Assembly: GCF_001884235.1 (NCBI RefSeq)
Contig: NZ_MAOI01000069.1
Location: 174,405-238,404, forward strand
Direction: 5' to 3'
From: Bacillus paramycoides
GTDB taxonomy: Bacteria; Bacillota; Bacilli; Bacillales; Bacillaceae_G
Length of the DNA: 64,000 nucleotides
Part shown: one piece after another, positions 1 through 9,057 of the stretch
How the letters are laid out: each line of letters begins with the position of its first letter
Position numbering within the stretch: the stretch's first letter is position 1
Program-made: the position numbers and the translations under genes
The notes under the pieces: model-generated
Seen by the model: the letters and a program-made list of their open reading frames with translations, nothing else
What the model was told of the DNA's origin: nothing
The model's database searches: none

Positions 1-119
1 AAGTTCATGTTTTCTTCACAAATTGTTCGGGAAATATGATTTAATATATTGGAGTATGGGCGTAGATTAGTAGTAGAATGGGTTAACAATATTTCTACTG
101 TAATAATATTGCTATATAG

Positions 120-137
120 AAGCGAAATATTTCGCTT
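120..137. repeat. 18-bp perfect palindrome upstream of ctaB
   Basis: The 18 bases at 120-137 (two halves AAGCGAAAT / ATTTCGCTT) read the same on both strands. The element lies about 17 bases upstream of the ctaB ribosome site and could be an operator or an RNA hairpin. The matching regulator is not known. About 100 bases further upstream, TTCACAAAT at 15-23 reads ATTTGTGAA on the minus strand, which resembles the ResD consensus of B. subtilis. Confidence 0.5.
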
Positions 138-171
138 AGAAAGATGATAGGTTTAAGAGGGGGTTAAAGTG

Positions 172-1095
172 ATGAACCATGCAACAAGTGAGCTGCATGA
201 TGAGTCAGCTGTTTCAAGTGTACCGGAAACAACTCGGTTACAAGATTTATCAGCGCTCGTTAAAATGGGGATTGTAAACTCAAATACACTTACTGTATTT
301 ACAGGATTTTGGTTGGCTTTACATTTTAATGGATTGAGTGTTATGGACCATCTGGATAAGCTATTTTTTACAATCGTTGGTTCTGCATTAATTATGGCAG
401 GGGTATGTTGTTTAAATAACTACATTGACCGAGATATCGATCCATTAATGGAGAGAACAAAAAACCGTCCAACGGTAACAGGTAAATATAAACCTGGATT
501 TGCACTTGCATTTGGACTTGTAATTTTACTTCTTGGCTTCGTATTTTTATTACTTACGACACCAATGGCAGTATTAATCGCATTTATTGGTGCCTTCACA
601 TATGTAGTTTTATATACATTATGGACGAAGAGAAAATATACGTTAAATACTGTTGTAGGTAGTATATCAGGAGCTGTTCCACCTTTAATTGGATGGGCGG
701 CAATTGATCCATCTTTAGATCATCCAATAGCTTGGATGTTATTTTTAATTATGTTTATTTGGCAAATCCCACATTTCCTCGCGTTAGCGATGAAACGTGT
801 TGATGAATATCGCAATGCAGGAATCCCAATGCTTCCTGTTGTACAGGGATTTAATATTACGAAACGTCAGATTATGATCTGGACAGTATGTTTATTACCA
901 CTACCATTTTATATGAGTGGGCTTGGAGTAACCTTCATGGTAATTGCAACATTGCTTAACATCGGATGGATCGTACTAGGGTTTTATGGCTTCCGTAAGC
1001 AAGATGACATCAAATGGTCCGTAAAAATGTTTGTTTACTCCCTGAATTACTTGACAATCTTATTTGTGTCAATGATTGTAGTTACATTCTTCTAA
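172..1095 (+). CDS. ctaB: Heme O synthase (protoheme IX farnesyltransferase)
   Basis: CtaB/CyoE transfers a farnesyl group to heme B in the membrane, giving heme O, the precursor of heme A for the caa3 oxidase encoded directly downstream. The 307-residue protein is a UbiA-family prenyltransferase with many hydrophobic segments. It carries the Asp-rich motif [15 protein letters not shown] (about residues 82-96), which binds Mg and prenyl diphosphate. An adjacent GTG at 169 is also in frame; ATG 172 is preferred because it has better spacing from the AAGAGGGGG ribosome site. ctaA is normally divergent to its left and would lie outside the window. The palindrome at 120-137 may regulate it. Confidence 0.95.
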   Translation: MNHATSELHDESAVSSVPETTRLQDLSALVKMGIVNSNTLTVFTGFWLALHFNGLSVMDHLDKLFFTIVGSALIMAGVCCLNNYIDRDIDPLMERTKNRPTVTGKYKPGFALAFGLVILLLGFVFLLLTTPMAVLIAFIGAFTYVVLYTLWTKRKYTLNTVVGSISGAVPPLIGWAAIDPSLDHPIAWMLFLIMFIWQIPHFLALAMKRVDEYRNAGIPMLPVVQGFNITKRQIMIWTVCLLPLPFYMSGLGVTFMVIATLLNIGWIVLGFYGFRKQDDIKWSVKMFVYSLNYLTILFVSMIVVTFF

Positions 1096-1188
1096 GACAA
1101 CGACATGATTGGATTTCTTTACGTTGAGATTTACTTTACTTAACTATAAAGTACAATCTAATTCACAAAGAAAGTGGGGGTTGTTTGT

Positions 1189-2238
1189 ATGAAGAAACAG
1201 TGGCGACTGCTTTCGTTCGTTTCACTGCTGGCTTTACTGTTAGGGGGATGCGGTAAAGCCTTTCAATCTACTTTAATTCCGCAAGGGGAAGTAGCAAAAA
1301 TGCAATATGATTTGCTCTTGCTAGCGAGTGCAATCATGGTAGGAGTAGTACTTGTAGTTACTATTATTTTCTTATATGTAATTGTGCGTTTCCGACAAAA
1401 AAAGGGTCAGGAAGATTATATTCCAGAGCAAGTTGAAGGGAATCACAAACTAGAAATTATATGGACAGTTATTCCGATTATTCTTTTATTAATCTTGGCT
1501 GTTCCGACTGTTACATATACATTCAAACTTGCTGATGTAAGTGCGATGGAGAAAAAGAATATTGATAAAGATACTATCGTTGTTGATGTAACAGCGAATC
1601 TTTATTGGTGGGAATTTTCTTATAAATCAGAAAAAATAGTAACTTCTCAAGATTTAGTTATCCCCACAGGCAAGAAAGTGTATTTGAATTTGAAGGGTGC
1701 CGATATTAAACATTCGTTTTGGGTTCCATCTTTAGCTGGTAAAATGGATACAAATACAGATAATGTGAACAAAATGTGGTTAAAGGCAGATAAATCGGGC
1801 ACTTATAATGGTTTTTGTACAGAATTTTGTGGCCCATCACATTCTTTAATGCAATTCAAAGTGAAAGCTCTGGATGAAAGCGAGTACAAAAAATGGCTTG
1901 CTGACATGAAGAAGATTGATGGGAAGAAAGAAGTAGCCTCTACAAAGGCGCAAGAAGGTCAAGACGTATTTAATAAAAGCTGTATTGGTTGTCATGCAGT
2001 TGGATCAAATGATAGTAGACCACCTTCAGCTCGTATCGCACCAAACTTAGCAAACTTTGCTGATCGCGATATGGTTGCCGGTATTGCCGAAAATAATGAA
2101 GAGAACTTAAAAAAATGGCTCAAAGATCCTGAAAATATGAAGCCAGGTAATAAAATGACTGGTAAATATGGTAACTTAACGGATGATCAAATTGATGCAT
2201 TAAATGCATATTTACAAACGTTAAAGATTGAAAAGTAA
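1189..2238 (+). CDS. ctaC: Cytochrome caa3 oxidase subunit II with fused cytochrome c
   Basis: Subunit II accepts electrons through its fused cytochrome c domain and the CuA centre and passes them to subunit I. ATG 1189 gives a lipoprotein signal ending in a lipobox (LLGGC). Two membrane helices follow at roughly residues 40-65 and 85-110. The CuA ligands are in GFCTEFCGPSHSLM, near residue 215. The C-terminal heme c site is CIGCH, near residue 268. An in-frame GTG at 1174 would add MGVVC but overlaps the ribosome site AAAGTGGGGG, so it is not chosen. It heads ctaCDEF. Confidence 0.96.
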   Translation: MKKQWRLLSFVSLLALLLGGCGKAFQSTLIPQGEVAKMQYDLLLLASAIMVGVVLVVTIIFLYVIVRFRQKKGQEDYIPEQVEGNHKLEIIWTVIPIILLLILAVPTVTYTFKLADVSAMEKKNIDKDTIVVDVTANLYWWEFSYKSEKIVTSQDLVIPTGKKVYLNLKGADIKHSFWVPSLAGKMDTNTDNVNKMWLKADKSGTYNGFCTEFCGPSHSLMQFKVKALDESEYKKWLADMKKIDGKKEVASTKAQEGQDVFNKSCIGCHAVGSNDSRPPSARIAPNLANFADRDMVAGIAENNEENLKKWLKDPENMKPGNKMTGKYGNLTDDQIDALNAYLQTLKIEK

Positions 2239-2271
2239 AGAGGGATCATTTGCGAAGGGGAGGTTGAAAAC

Positions 2272-4134
2272 GTGAGTTCTGTAGCAAAAAAACAGGGGAT
2301 GGGTGCTGTCATATGGGATTATTTAACGACAGTAGACCATAAAAAGATTGCCATTCTCTATTTAATTGCAGGTGGATTGTTTTTTGTAATAGGCGGAATA
2401 GAAGCGCTATTTATTCGCCTTCAGTTAGCGATTCCTAACAATGCTTTTCTAGTTGGGGATGCTTATAACCAAGTATTAACGATGCACGGTACAACAATGA
2501 TTTTCCTCGCAGCTATGCCACTCGTGTTTGCATTTATGAACGCCGCTGTACCACTTCAAATTGGAGCACGTGATGTGGCGTTCCCGTTTTTGAATTCACT
2601 CGGATTTTGGTTATTTTTCTTTGGTGGAGTATTTTTAAATTTAAGTTGGTTTTTAGGGGGAGCACCTGATGCAGGGTGGACATCGTATGCATCTTTAGCT
2701 TTAGCCTCCAAAGGACATGGTGTTGATTTTTATGTACTCGGCTTGCAAATATCAGGTATTGGTACATTGATTGGAGGTATTAACTTCCTTGTTACAATTA
2801 TTAATATGCGTGCGCCAGGAATGACATATATGCGCATGCCGATGTTTACATGGACAACATTTGTAACATCTTCACTTATATTATTTGCATTTCCACCGTT
2901 AACTGTAGGATTAGGGCTTCTAATGTTAGATCGTTTATTTGGCACAAGTTTCTTTAATCCAGCATTAGGTGGGAATACAATTATATGGGAGCATTTATTC
3001 TGGATCTTCGGTCATCCAGAAGTATACATTCTTATACTCCCAGCTTTCGGAATATTCTCAGAAATCTTCGCCACATTTTCGAAAAAACGATTATTCGGTT
3101 ATTCATCGATGGTGTTCGCGACTGTATTAATTGGATTTTTAGGCTTTATGGTATGGGCGCATCATATGTTTACCGTTGGTCTTGGTCCTGTTGCAAATGC
3201 TATCTTCTCAGTTGCAACAATGGCGATTGCAGTTCCGACAGGTATTAAAATCTTTAACTGGCTCTTTACAATGTGGGGTGGAAGTATTCGGTTTACAACA
3301 CCAATGTTGTGGGCAGTAGCTTTTATTCCATCATTCGTTATGGGTGGAGTTACAGGAGTTATGCTTGCGTCGGCACCAGCTGATTATCAATTCCATGATA
3401 ATTATTTCGTGGTAGCACACTTCCATTATGTAATTGTCGGCGGTGTTGTATTTGGTTTACTTGCAGGTGCACACTATTATTGGCCGCTTATGTTTAATAA
3501 AGTATTAAATGAAACGTTAGGAAAGATAACATTTTGGTTATTCTTTATTGGTTTCCATTTAACGTTCTTTATCCAACATTTCCTTGGTTTAATCGGTATG
3601 CCGCGTCGTTACTACACATATTTAGAGGGGCAAGGATTAGAGGTTGGAAATATGATTAGTTCAATTGGAGCAGTATTCATGGCCCTTGGAACGATTGTTC
3701 TTTTGTTCAATGTTATAAAAACAACAGTATCAAAAGAAAAAGCTGGTCGTGATCCATGGGATGCACGTACATTAGAGTGGACAATGCCAGCGCCTACACC
3801 AGAATACAATTTTAAACAATTACCATTTGTTCGTGGGTTAGATCCGTTTTGGATTGAAAAACGCGAAGGTAATAAAGAGATGACAGCGGCGGAACCAGTC
3901 GGTGACATTCATATGCCGAATGCTTCATTTTCACCGTTTATCATTTCTCTAGGTCTATTTATAGCCGCTTTTGGTGCGATGTATATGCAAGGCGGCAAAG
4001 ATAAGTTTTGGTTATTAGTAGCAATTATAGGTTTGATCATTACATTCGGTACAATGTTCCTTCGCTCAGTAATCGATGATCATGGATATCATATTCATAA
4101 GGAAGATTTAGAAGATAAGGGGGGCAAGGCATAA
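2272..4134 (+). CDS. ctaD: Cytochrome caa3 oxidase subunit I
   Basis: This is the catalytic heme-copper subunit that reduces oxygen and pumps protons. The 620-residue length matches B. subtilis CtaD (about 622). It has the typical 12 or more membrane helices plus extra C-terminal ones. The heme a ligand is in LTMHGTTMIF. The CuB/Tyr motif is WIFGHPEVYILILP, with the further CuB histidines in WAHHMF and the heme ligands in VVAHFHYVIVGG. The start is GTG 2272 after a GGGGAGG ribosome site. The stop overlaps the ctaE ATG by one base. Confidence 0.97.
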   Translation: MSSVAKKQGMGAVIWDYLTTVDHKKIAILYLIAGGLFFVIGGIEALFIRLQLAIPNNAFLVGDAYNQVLTMHGTTMIFLAAMPLVFAFMNAAVPLQIGARDVAFPFLNSLGFWLFFFGGVFLNLSWFLGGAPDAGWTSYASLALASKGHGVDFYVLGLQISGIGTLIGGINFLVTIINMRAPGMTYMRMPMFTWTTFVTSSLILFAFPPLTVGLGLLMLDRLFGTSFFNPALGGNTIIWEHLFWIFGHPEVYILILPAFGIFSEIFATFSKKRLFGYSSMVFATVLIGFLGFMVWAHHMFTVGLGPVANAIFSVATMAIAVPTGIKIFNWLFTMWGGSIRFTTPMLWAVAFIPSFVMGGVTGVMLASAPADYQFHDNYFVVAHFHYVIVGGVVFGLLAGAHYYWPLMFNKVLNETLGKITFWLFFIGFHLTFFIQHFLGLIGMPRRYYTYLEGQGLEVGNMISSIGAVFMALGTIVLLFNVIKTTVSKEKAGRDPWDARTLEWTMPAPTPEYNFKQLPFVRGLDPFWIEKREGNKEMTAAEPVGDIHMPNASFSPFIISLGLFIAAFGAMYMQGGKDKFWLLVAIIGLIITFGTMFLRSVIDDHGYHIHKEDLEDKGGKA

Positions 4135-4757
4135 TGCATGTAGATGAAAAATTAACGAATGAAACATTTCCAGCAGAGCCTGAAAAAGCAACCCTTGAGG
4201 GGAAAAATAAGTTTGTCGGTTTTTGGTTATTTCTTGGAGGCGAAACAGTGTTGTTCGCTTCCTTATTTGGCACATATTTAGCGTTAAAGAATTCTACAAA
4301 TGGTGGACCAACATCTCAAGAAATGTTTCAAATGCCGCTCGTTTTCATCATGACGATGTTGTTGTTGACAAGTAGTTTAACGAGTGTATATGCAATGTAT
4401 CATATGAAAAATTTCAATTTTAAGAAAATGCAACTGTGGCTACTTATAACAGTGTTGCTTGGCTTAGGATTTTTGGGGTTTGAAATCTATGAGTTTTATC
4501 ATTATACACATGAATTTAAGCATACTATGAGAAGTAGTGCATTTGGTTCTGCATTTTATGCTCTTGTTGGTACGCATGGGCTCCACGTATTGTTTGGATT
4601 GTGTTGGATTTCGACATTAATCTTTAGAAATGCGAAGCGAGGCTTAAATTTATACAATGCACCAAAGTTTTACGTTGCATCAATTTATTGGCACTTTATA
4701 GATGTAGTTTGGGTGTTTATTTTCACTGTAGTATATTTGATGGGAATGGTGGGATAA
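4134..4757 (+). CDS. ctaE: Cytochrome caa3 oxidase subunit III
   Basis: This 207-residue membrane protein belongs to the CoxC family and stabilises the oxidase core. Five hydrophobic helices are visible. The family signature is in the last third (ALVGTHGLHVLFGL followed by YWHFIDVVWVFIF). The start codon overlaps the ctaD stop (TAATG), so translation is probably coupled. It is three bases upstream of ctaF. Confidence 0.96.
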   Translation: MHVDEKLTNETFPAEPEKATLEGKNKFVGFWLFLGGETVLFASLFGTYLALKNSTNGGPTSQEMFQMPLVFIMTMLLLTSSLTSVYAMYHMKNFNFKKMQLWLLITVLLGLGFLGFEIYEFYHYTHEFKHTMRSSAFGSAFYALVGTHGLHVLFGLCWISTLIFRNAKRGLNLYNAPKFYVASIYWHFIDVVWVFIFTVVYLMGMVG

Positions 4758-4760
4758 ACA

Positions 4761-5093
4761 ATGGCAATTAAGCAAACGAATAATCCTAAGGTTGATCTTG
4801 TTTATCGGAAAAGAAAAAGTGCAGAGGAAATGAAGCACCAAGTTATTACGTTTGCACTAATGATCTTTTTAACATTTGTTGCATTTGCAGCGGTAGCATA
4901 TCCGAAAACATTTAGTCCAATTTTTTCGGTACCATTTATTTTATTGTTGGCAGTTGTTCAAGTTGTATTTCAATTATATTATTTCATGCATATGAGTCAT
5001 AAAGGACATGAAGCGGCGAGTTTCTTCTTATACACTGGATTGTTAATAGGTTTATTAACGATTTTAGCCTTTATGACAATTGTGTGGATTTAA
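4761..5093 (+). CDS. ctaF: Cytochrome caa3 oxidase subunit IV
   Basis: This small 110-residue membrane protein has three hydrophobic segments (about residues 28-48, 53-75 and 85-108). It matches the CtaF/CoxIVB family that completes the caa3 complex. It carries the family-typical LYYFMHMSHKGHE stretch between the last two helices. It ends ctaCDEF and is followed by a stem-loop with a T-run at 5107-5136. Confidence 0.93.
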   Translation: MAIKQTNNPKVDLVYRKRKSAEEMKHQVITFALMIFLTFVAFAAVAYPKTFSPIFSVPFILLLAVVQVVFQLYYFMHMSHKGHEAASFFLYTGLLIGLLTILAFMTIVWI

Positions 5094-5106
5094 ACAGTAG
5101 TAGTTG

Positions 5107-5136
5107 GAGGGCTCTGATTTATCATAGCCCTCTTTT
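5107..5136 (+). terminator. Rho-independent terminator after ctaF
   Basis: The arms GAGGGCT (5107-5113) and AGCCCTC (5126-5132) are followed by TTTT. It separates ctaCDEF from ctaG and may allow partial read-through. Confidence 0.75.
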
Positions 5137-5175
5137 CATATGAAAGATAAGAATTTTGAAAAGGTAGGTGTGAAA

Positions 5176-6081
5176 ATGGAGAATTTATGGATATTTGGTT
5201 TTCAGGCTTTATGGAGTCCGATTTTTCTGTTATTTATGGCCTCGATTCTTATTAGTTATTTCTTAATTATTGGACCGTATAGAACACGATTTGAAAATGC
5301 GACGAAGGTAAGTAAAAAGCAGATTTTTTATTTTACGACCGGGATTGTTCTTTTGTATTTTGTAAAGGGAGGACCTATTGATTTAATTGGTCATATTATA
5401 TTTAGTGCACATATGTTTGAGATGGCAGTAATGTACATTGCAGTTCCTCCATTATTATTGCTTGGTATACCTGTTTGGTTATATCGTTATATTACTTCTT
5501 TTAAGTTTGTTCAAATTGTACTAAAGGCTTTTGCTAAACCGCTTATTGCGTTGTTTGTATTTAATGGTCTGTTTTCCTTTTATCATTTGCCAATTGTTTT
5601 TGATACAGTAAAACAAAGTCAAATAGCACACCCCATTTGCCTCGCTATATTGTTTTTTACAGCAATGATGATGTGGTGGCCGATGTTAAATCCACTGCCG
5701 GAATATCAAACATTAAGTGATATAAAGAAACTTGGTTACATGTTTGCTAATGGTATTTTATTAACCCCAGCTTGTGCGTTAATAATTTTTGCGACGGAAC
5801 CATTATTTGCAACATATACAGATCCGGCTGCTTGGATGAAGGCGATGGAGCTTTGTGTACCGGCTGGTACTTTATCCGATTTAAATATTACTGGACCAGA
5901 ATTTTTACATTGGATACCGGTATTGCAAGACCAACAAACAGGCGGTATCATTATGAAAATTGTCCAGGAAATAGTGTACGGCACGATTATCGGCTATGTG
6001 TTCTTTAGATGGGCACGTAGAGAGCGTGAAAAGGATAAGGAGCAATTACAGGAGCTACCACCGTATTTACAGACGAAGTAG
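5176..6081 (+). CDS. ctaG: Cytochrome c oxidase assembly factor CtaG
   Basis: This 301-residue polytopic membrane protein belongs to the CtaG_2 (caa3_CtaG) family. In B. subtilis CtaG is needed to form active caa3 oxidase, probably through the CuB centre; it is unrelated to Cox11. About seven hydrophobic segments and histidine-containing helices (HIIFSAHMFEMAVMY) are visible. ATG 5176 follows AAGGTAGGTG and gives a length close to B. subtilis CtaG (297). An upstream in-frame ATG at 5140 has no ribosome site and lies just past the ctaF terminator. Confidence 0.93.
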   Translation: MENLWIFGFQALWSPIFLLFMASILISYFLIIGPYRTRFENATKVSKKQIFYFTTGIVLLYFVKGGPIDLIGHIIFSAHMFEMAVMYIAVPPLLLLGIPVWLYRYITSFKFVQIVLKAFAKPLIALFVFNGLFSFYHLPIVFDTVKQSQIAHPICLAILFFTAMMMWWPMLNPLPEYQTLSDIKKLGYMFANGILLTPACALIIFATEPLFATYTDPAAWMKAMELCVPAGTLSDLNITGPEFLHWIPVLQDQQTGGIIMKIVQEIVYGTIIGYVFFRWARREREKDKEQLQELPPYLQTK

Positions 6082-6114
6082 AAAAAGCGTATGGGCTCCC
6101 ATACGCTTTTTCTT
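6082..6114 (+). terminator. Terminator after ctaG
   Basis: A perfect 14-bp stem (AAAAAGCGTATGGG with its complement, 2-base loop at 6096-6097) is followed by a T-rich tail. Confidence 0.85.
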
Positions 6115-6132
6115 TTTTAGTTATAGCGGACA

Positions 6133-6158
6133 AAAAAAGATTGAATTTTCAATCTTTT
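6133..6158. terminator. Second stem-loop, possibly bidirectional terminator
   Basis: The 12-bp arms AAAAAGATTGAA and TTCAATCTTTTT with a 2-base loop lie 20 bases after the ctaG terminator. The A-run and T-run make it a weak terminator in either direction. Confidence 0.5.
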
Positions 6159-6207
6159 TGTGTTAACCTAGTGTAGGCATGTACTAAAATTGGATATAAA
6201 ATTTACT

Positions 6208-6252
6208 ACTAGCTTTAATACGTAATATTTCCAGATGTAGTGCTAGTTTTTT
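6208..6252 (+). promoter_or_regulatory. Possible attenuator-like stem-loop in amiF leader
   Basis: ACTAGC (6208-6213) pairs with GCTAGT (6242-6247), which runs into TTTTTT. It lies about 65 bases before amiF. The stem is short (6 bp) with a large loop, so this is a weak call. Confidence 0.25.
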
Positions 6253-6315
6253 AGAGAGTTACAAATTTATATTGTTTTCTTTAATAAACAGAAACTATTT
6301 TAAGGGGGATTTTAA

Positions 6316-7314
6316 ATGGGTAGTAGTGGAAGTATGGTAAAGCCGATTAGTGGTTTTTTAACAGCGTTAATTCAATATCCAGTACCGGTAGTGGAGTCGC
6401 GTGCAGACATTGATAAACAAATTAAACAGATCATAAAAACAATTCATTCGACTAAATCAGGCTATCCTGGATTAGAATTGATAGTATTTCCTGAATATAG
6501 TACACAAGGGCTCAATACAAAAAAATGGACTACAGAAGAGTTTTTATGTACTGTGCCTGGGCCAGAAACGGACTTATTTGCTGAGGCATGTAAAGAATCT
6601 GAAGTATATGGTGTTTTTTCTATAATGGAAAGAAATCCTGATGGTGGAGAACCGTATAATACAGCAATTATTATTAATCCACAAGGTGAAATGATTTTGA
6701 AGTATCGTAAGTTAAATCCTTGGGTGCCAGTCGAACCTTGGAAAGCTGGAAATTTAGGCTTACCTGTTTGTGATGGACCTGGAGGAAGTAAATTAGCTGT
6801 TTGTATTTGTCATGATGGCATGTTCCCTGAAGTAGCCCGTGAAGCGGCCTATAAAGGTGCAAATGTCTTGATTCGTATTTCTGGATATAGCACACAAGTT
6901 AGTGAACAATGGATGTTAACCAATCGTTCAAATGCATGGCAAAATTTAATGTATACATTGTCAGTGAACTTAGCGGGTTATGATGGTGTATTTTATTACT
7001 TTGGTGAAGGACAAGTATGTAATTTTGATGGGACTACTTTAGTGCAGGGACACCGAAACCCTTGGGAGATTGTTACTGCTGAAGTATATCCAGAGCTAGC
7101 AGATCAGGCTAGATTAGGATGGGGTCTAGAAAATAATATATATAATTTAGGTTCAAGGGGGTATGTCGCGACTCCTGGTGGGGTGAAAGAAAACCCGTAT
7201 ACGTTTGTAAAAGATTTAGCTGAAGGTAAATATAAAGTCCCTTGGGAAGATGAGATTAAAGTAAAAGATGGATCCATTTATGGGTATCCAGTCAAAAAGA
7301 AGATTCATTCTTAG
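6316..7314 (+). CDS. amiF: Formamidase (aliphatic amidase family)
   Basis: AmiF hydrolyses formamide to formate and ammonia in the cytoplasm. The 332-residue length equals that of known B. cereus AmiF. It is a nitrilase-superfamily fold. The catalytic triad is visible as Glu60 (VFPE), Lys132 (KYRKLNPW) and Cys165 ([10 protein letters not shown]). The [10 protein letters not shown] start and the [14 protein letters not shown] stretch are typical of AmiF rather than AmiE. GGGGG at 6304-6308 is the ribosome site. B. subtilis lacks this gene at this position, so it is an accessory insertion between the cta and ylb genes. It ends convergently with the YugN-like gene. Confidence 0.94.
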   Translation: MGSSGSMVKPISGFLTALIQYPVPVVESRADIDKQIKQIIKTIHSTKSGYPGLELIVFPEYSTQGLNTKKWTTEEFLCTVPGPETDLFAEACKESEVYGVFSIMERNPDGGEPYNTAIIINPQGEMILKYRKLNPWVPVEPWKAGNLGLPVCDGPGGSKLAVCICHDGMFPEVAREAAYKGANVLIRISGYSTQVSEQWMLTNRSNAWQNLMYTLSVNLAGYDGVFYYFGEGQVCNFDGTTLVQGHRNPWEIVTAEVYPELADQARLGWGLENNIYNLGSRGYVATPGGVKENPYTFVKDLAEGKYKVPWEDEIKVKDGSIYGYPVKKKIHS

Positions 7315-7320
7315 GAAAGA

Positions 7321-7363
7321 TAAATAGAACAAGCGCATCATATTGATGCGCTTGTTCTATTTA
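7321..7363. terminator. Bidirectional terminator between amiF and YugN-like gene
   Basis: A perfect 20-bp inverted repeat (7321-7340 and 7344-7363) with a 3-base loop serves both convergent genes. The minus-strand gene's TAA lies within its right edge. Confidence 0.85.
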
Positions 7364-7726
7364 CTCAATAATTTGAAATTCTTTCAACTCTTTTTCAATA
7401 TTTTGTAGGAGCTGTTCACTTTTTTGAAGAACATTCGTTGGAAAAATCTCATCATCACCATATTCAACGCCATGAGGGTAATAATGTTTTCCTAATAAGG
7501 GTGGCAATAGTTTTACTTGAGCGTGTCTGCCACCGATGTCACCTTCAACAGCAAAACCTTGTACGCGTAAATAATAAACATCCTTTAATATTTCAAATTT
7601 ATAATCATATGTAACGCGTTCGTAATCCCATTGTCCAGCAAGTACAAAATGATTGTTTTCCATAATCTCAGTTAAAAGAGTTAAATCAATGACTGCACCA
7701 TTAAACTTCGTATTTGTAAATTGCAT
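7361..7726 (-). CDS. YugN-like family protein
   Basis: The 121-residue soluble protein matches the YugN-like family of Bacillales, whose function is unknown. It sits where B. subtilis has ylbA. The start is ATG at 7726, preceded on the minus strand by GAAGGAGG. No signal peptide or membrane helix is visible. A sigma-A-like promoter lies about 40-70 bases upstream (TTGCAC, 17 bases, TATTAT). The function is not known. Confidence 0.8.
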   Translation of the reverse strand: MQFTNTKFNGAVIDLTLLTEIMENNHFVLAGQWDYERVTYDYKFEILKDVYYLRVQGFAVEGDIGGRHAQVKLLPPLLGKHYYPHGVEYGDDEIFPTNVLQKSEQLLQNIEKELKEFQIIE

Positions 7727-7765
7727 AGAATACCTCCTTCTTTTTTATGGTGTTTTATTATTTTT

Positions 7766-7794
7766 ATAATAGTATGAATAATAAGAAAGTGCAA
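7766..7794 (-). promoter_or_regulatory. Sigma-A-type promoter for the YugN-like gene
   Basis: On the minus strand, -35 TTGCAC (7794-7789) and -10 TATTAT (7771-7766) are 17 bases apart, with an AT-rich downstream region and an intact ribosome site. Confidence 0.45.
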
Positions 7795-7935
7795 TTCATA
7801 TTGAGAGAAAAGGGATAATCCAGACTTTTTTCATGAAAATATGATATAGTGAAAAGAGTACGGTACACACAAAAAAAGGAAAGAAAAGGCTTTGTGTATA
7901 TCTCAATTTTATGTTTTGTTCAGGAGGTATATGGT

Positions 7936-8970
7936 TTGAAGAAATTATTGCGTATCGTAATGATTACATTTTTAATTTTAGCTGTTGATTTATACGGGAA
8001 GTTACTCGTTTCACAATATATATTAACTCCATCGCACTCTAAGCAAGAAAATAAAATTGTGAAAAAGAAAAAGCAAGTAAATGAAGAATCCACAGACACT
8101 GTTTTAAATATGATTGGTGGGGATCCTGAGAATTTATTAGCAAAGTGGGGCGAACCGTCTCGAATAGAGCCGTCTGCTTATGGATATGAATGGTGGGTGT
8201 ATAATCAAGATTTAACTCAGTATGTTCAATTTGGAGTTGCTGAACGTAAAGTTGTAACGGCGTATGTTGCTGGTGATCAAGTCAAGGTAGCTCCCTATTA
8301 TATAAATGAAAAGTATGAAGAGGTATATAAAAAGAATCCGCTTTCACATGAGATTTCATTAAAAAGAGGAAAGAATAGTTATCAATTTGAGTTATCTGAT
8401 ACGGAAATAATGGAACAACCACTAATCCCTGTAGAAGATGGGTGGGCACAATTATATTTTGATCACTTTACACATGAACTTGTTGGTGTTCGTTATATGG
8501 ATGATGAAACGTTATTACGCCAAAGGCCGTATCAGCTTGTTTATTCAGGTGAATTAATAGCAGAACAGCCGTTGACGCCAGAAAAAATGAAGCAAGTAGA
8601 AAATGGAAATATGCAACAAATTCTCGACTTAACAAATATTATTCGAAGTCGTCATCAATTACCGTTGTTAACATGGGATCAACAAACTGCAGATGTTGCA
8701 TTTGGCCATAGTAAAGATATGAAGGATAATAATTATTTTTCACACGATTCTCCTACCTTTGGTACATTAGGAGATCGTTTGCAACGTGGGCAAGTGGCTT
8801 TTCAACTTGCTGGTGAGAATATAGCCGCGCAACATAGTGATGGAATTGCAGCTGTACAAGGCTGGTTAAATAGTGAGGGTCACAGAAAGAATTTATTAAA
8901 TGAACAATTTACTGGATTAGGTGTTGGGGTATATGATAAATTTTATACTCAAAACTTTATCCGAAAATAA
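7936..8970 (+). CDS. ylbC: CAP (SCP-like) domain protein YlbC
   Basis: The 344-residue protein begins at TTG 7936, placed 8 bases after a strong GGAGG at 7923-7927. The length matches B. subtilis YlbC (346). An N-terminal hydrophobic segment (LRIVMITFLILAVDLYG) is a signal anchor. The middle is a CAP-associated domain (about residues 70-210). The C-terminal third is a CAP/SCP domain with the family histidines and glutamates (FGHSKDM, FSHDSP, GENIA, GHRKNLLN). It is probably an extracytoplasmic protein of unknown role. An upstream in-frame GTG (7849) is out of reach of a ribosome site. Confidence 0.85.
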   Translation: MKKLLRIVMITFLILAVDLYGKLLVSQYILTPSHSKQENKIVKKKKQVNEESTDTVLNMIGGDPENLLAKWGEPSRIEPSAYGYEWWVYNQDLTQYVQFGVAERKVVTAYVAGDQVKVAPYYINEKYEEVYKKNPLSHEISLKRGKNSYQFELSDTEIMEQPLIPVEDGWAQLYFDHFTHELVGVRYMDDETLLRQRPYQLVYSGELIAEQPLTPEKMKQVENGNMQQILDLTNIIRSRHQLPLLTWDQQTADVAFGHSKDMKDNNYFSHDSPTFGTLGDRLQRGQVAFQLAGENIAAQHSDGIAAVQGWLNSEGHRKNLLNEQFTGLGVGVYDKFYTQNFIRK

Positions 8971-9020
8971 AAAGGTGCATGAATCGTCTAAAAATAGGCG
9001 AACCATGTGCCTTTTTTTTC
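8970..9020 (+). terminator. Terminator after ylbC
   Basis: AAGGTGCATG pairs with CATGTGCCTT (two G-T pairs), with an inner CGTCT/AGGCG stem, followed by a run of Ts at 9011-9019. Confidence 0.65.
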
Positions 9021-9057
9021 TTACAATATAGTAGATATACATGAAGAGGTGAGTAGT

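Noticed and set aside
7849-7935. 29-codon in-frame extension of ylbC
   Set aside because: The upstream GTG has no ribosome site, while TTG 7936 follows GGAGG at ideal spacing and gives the family length.
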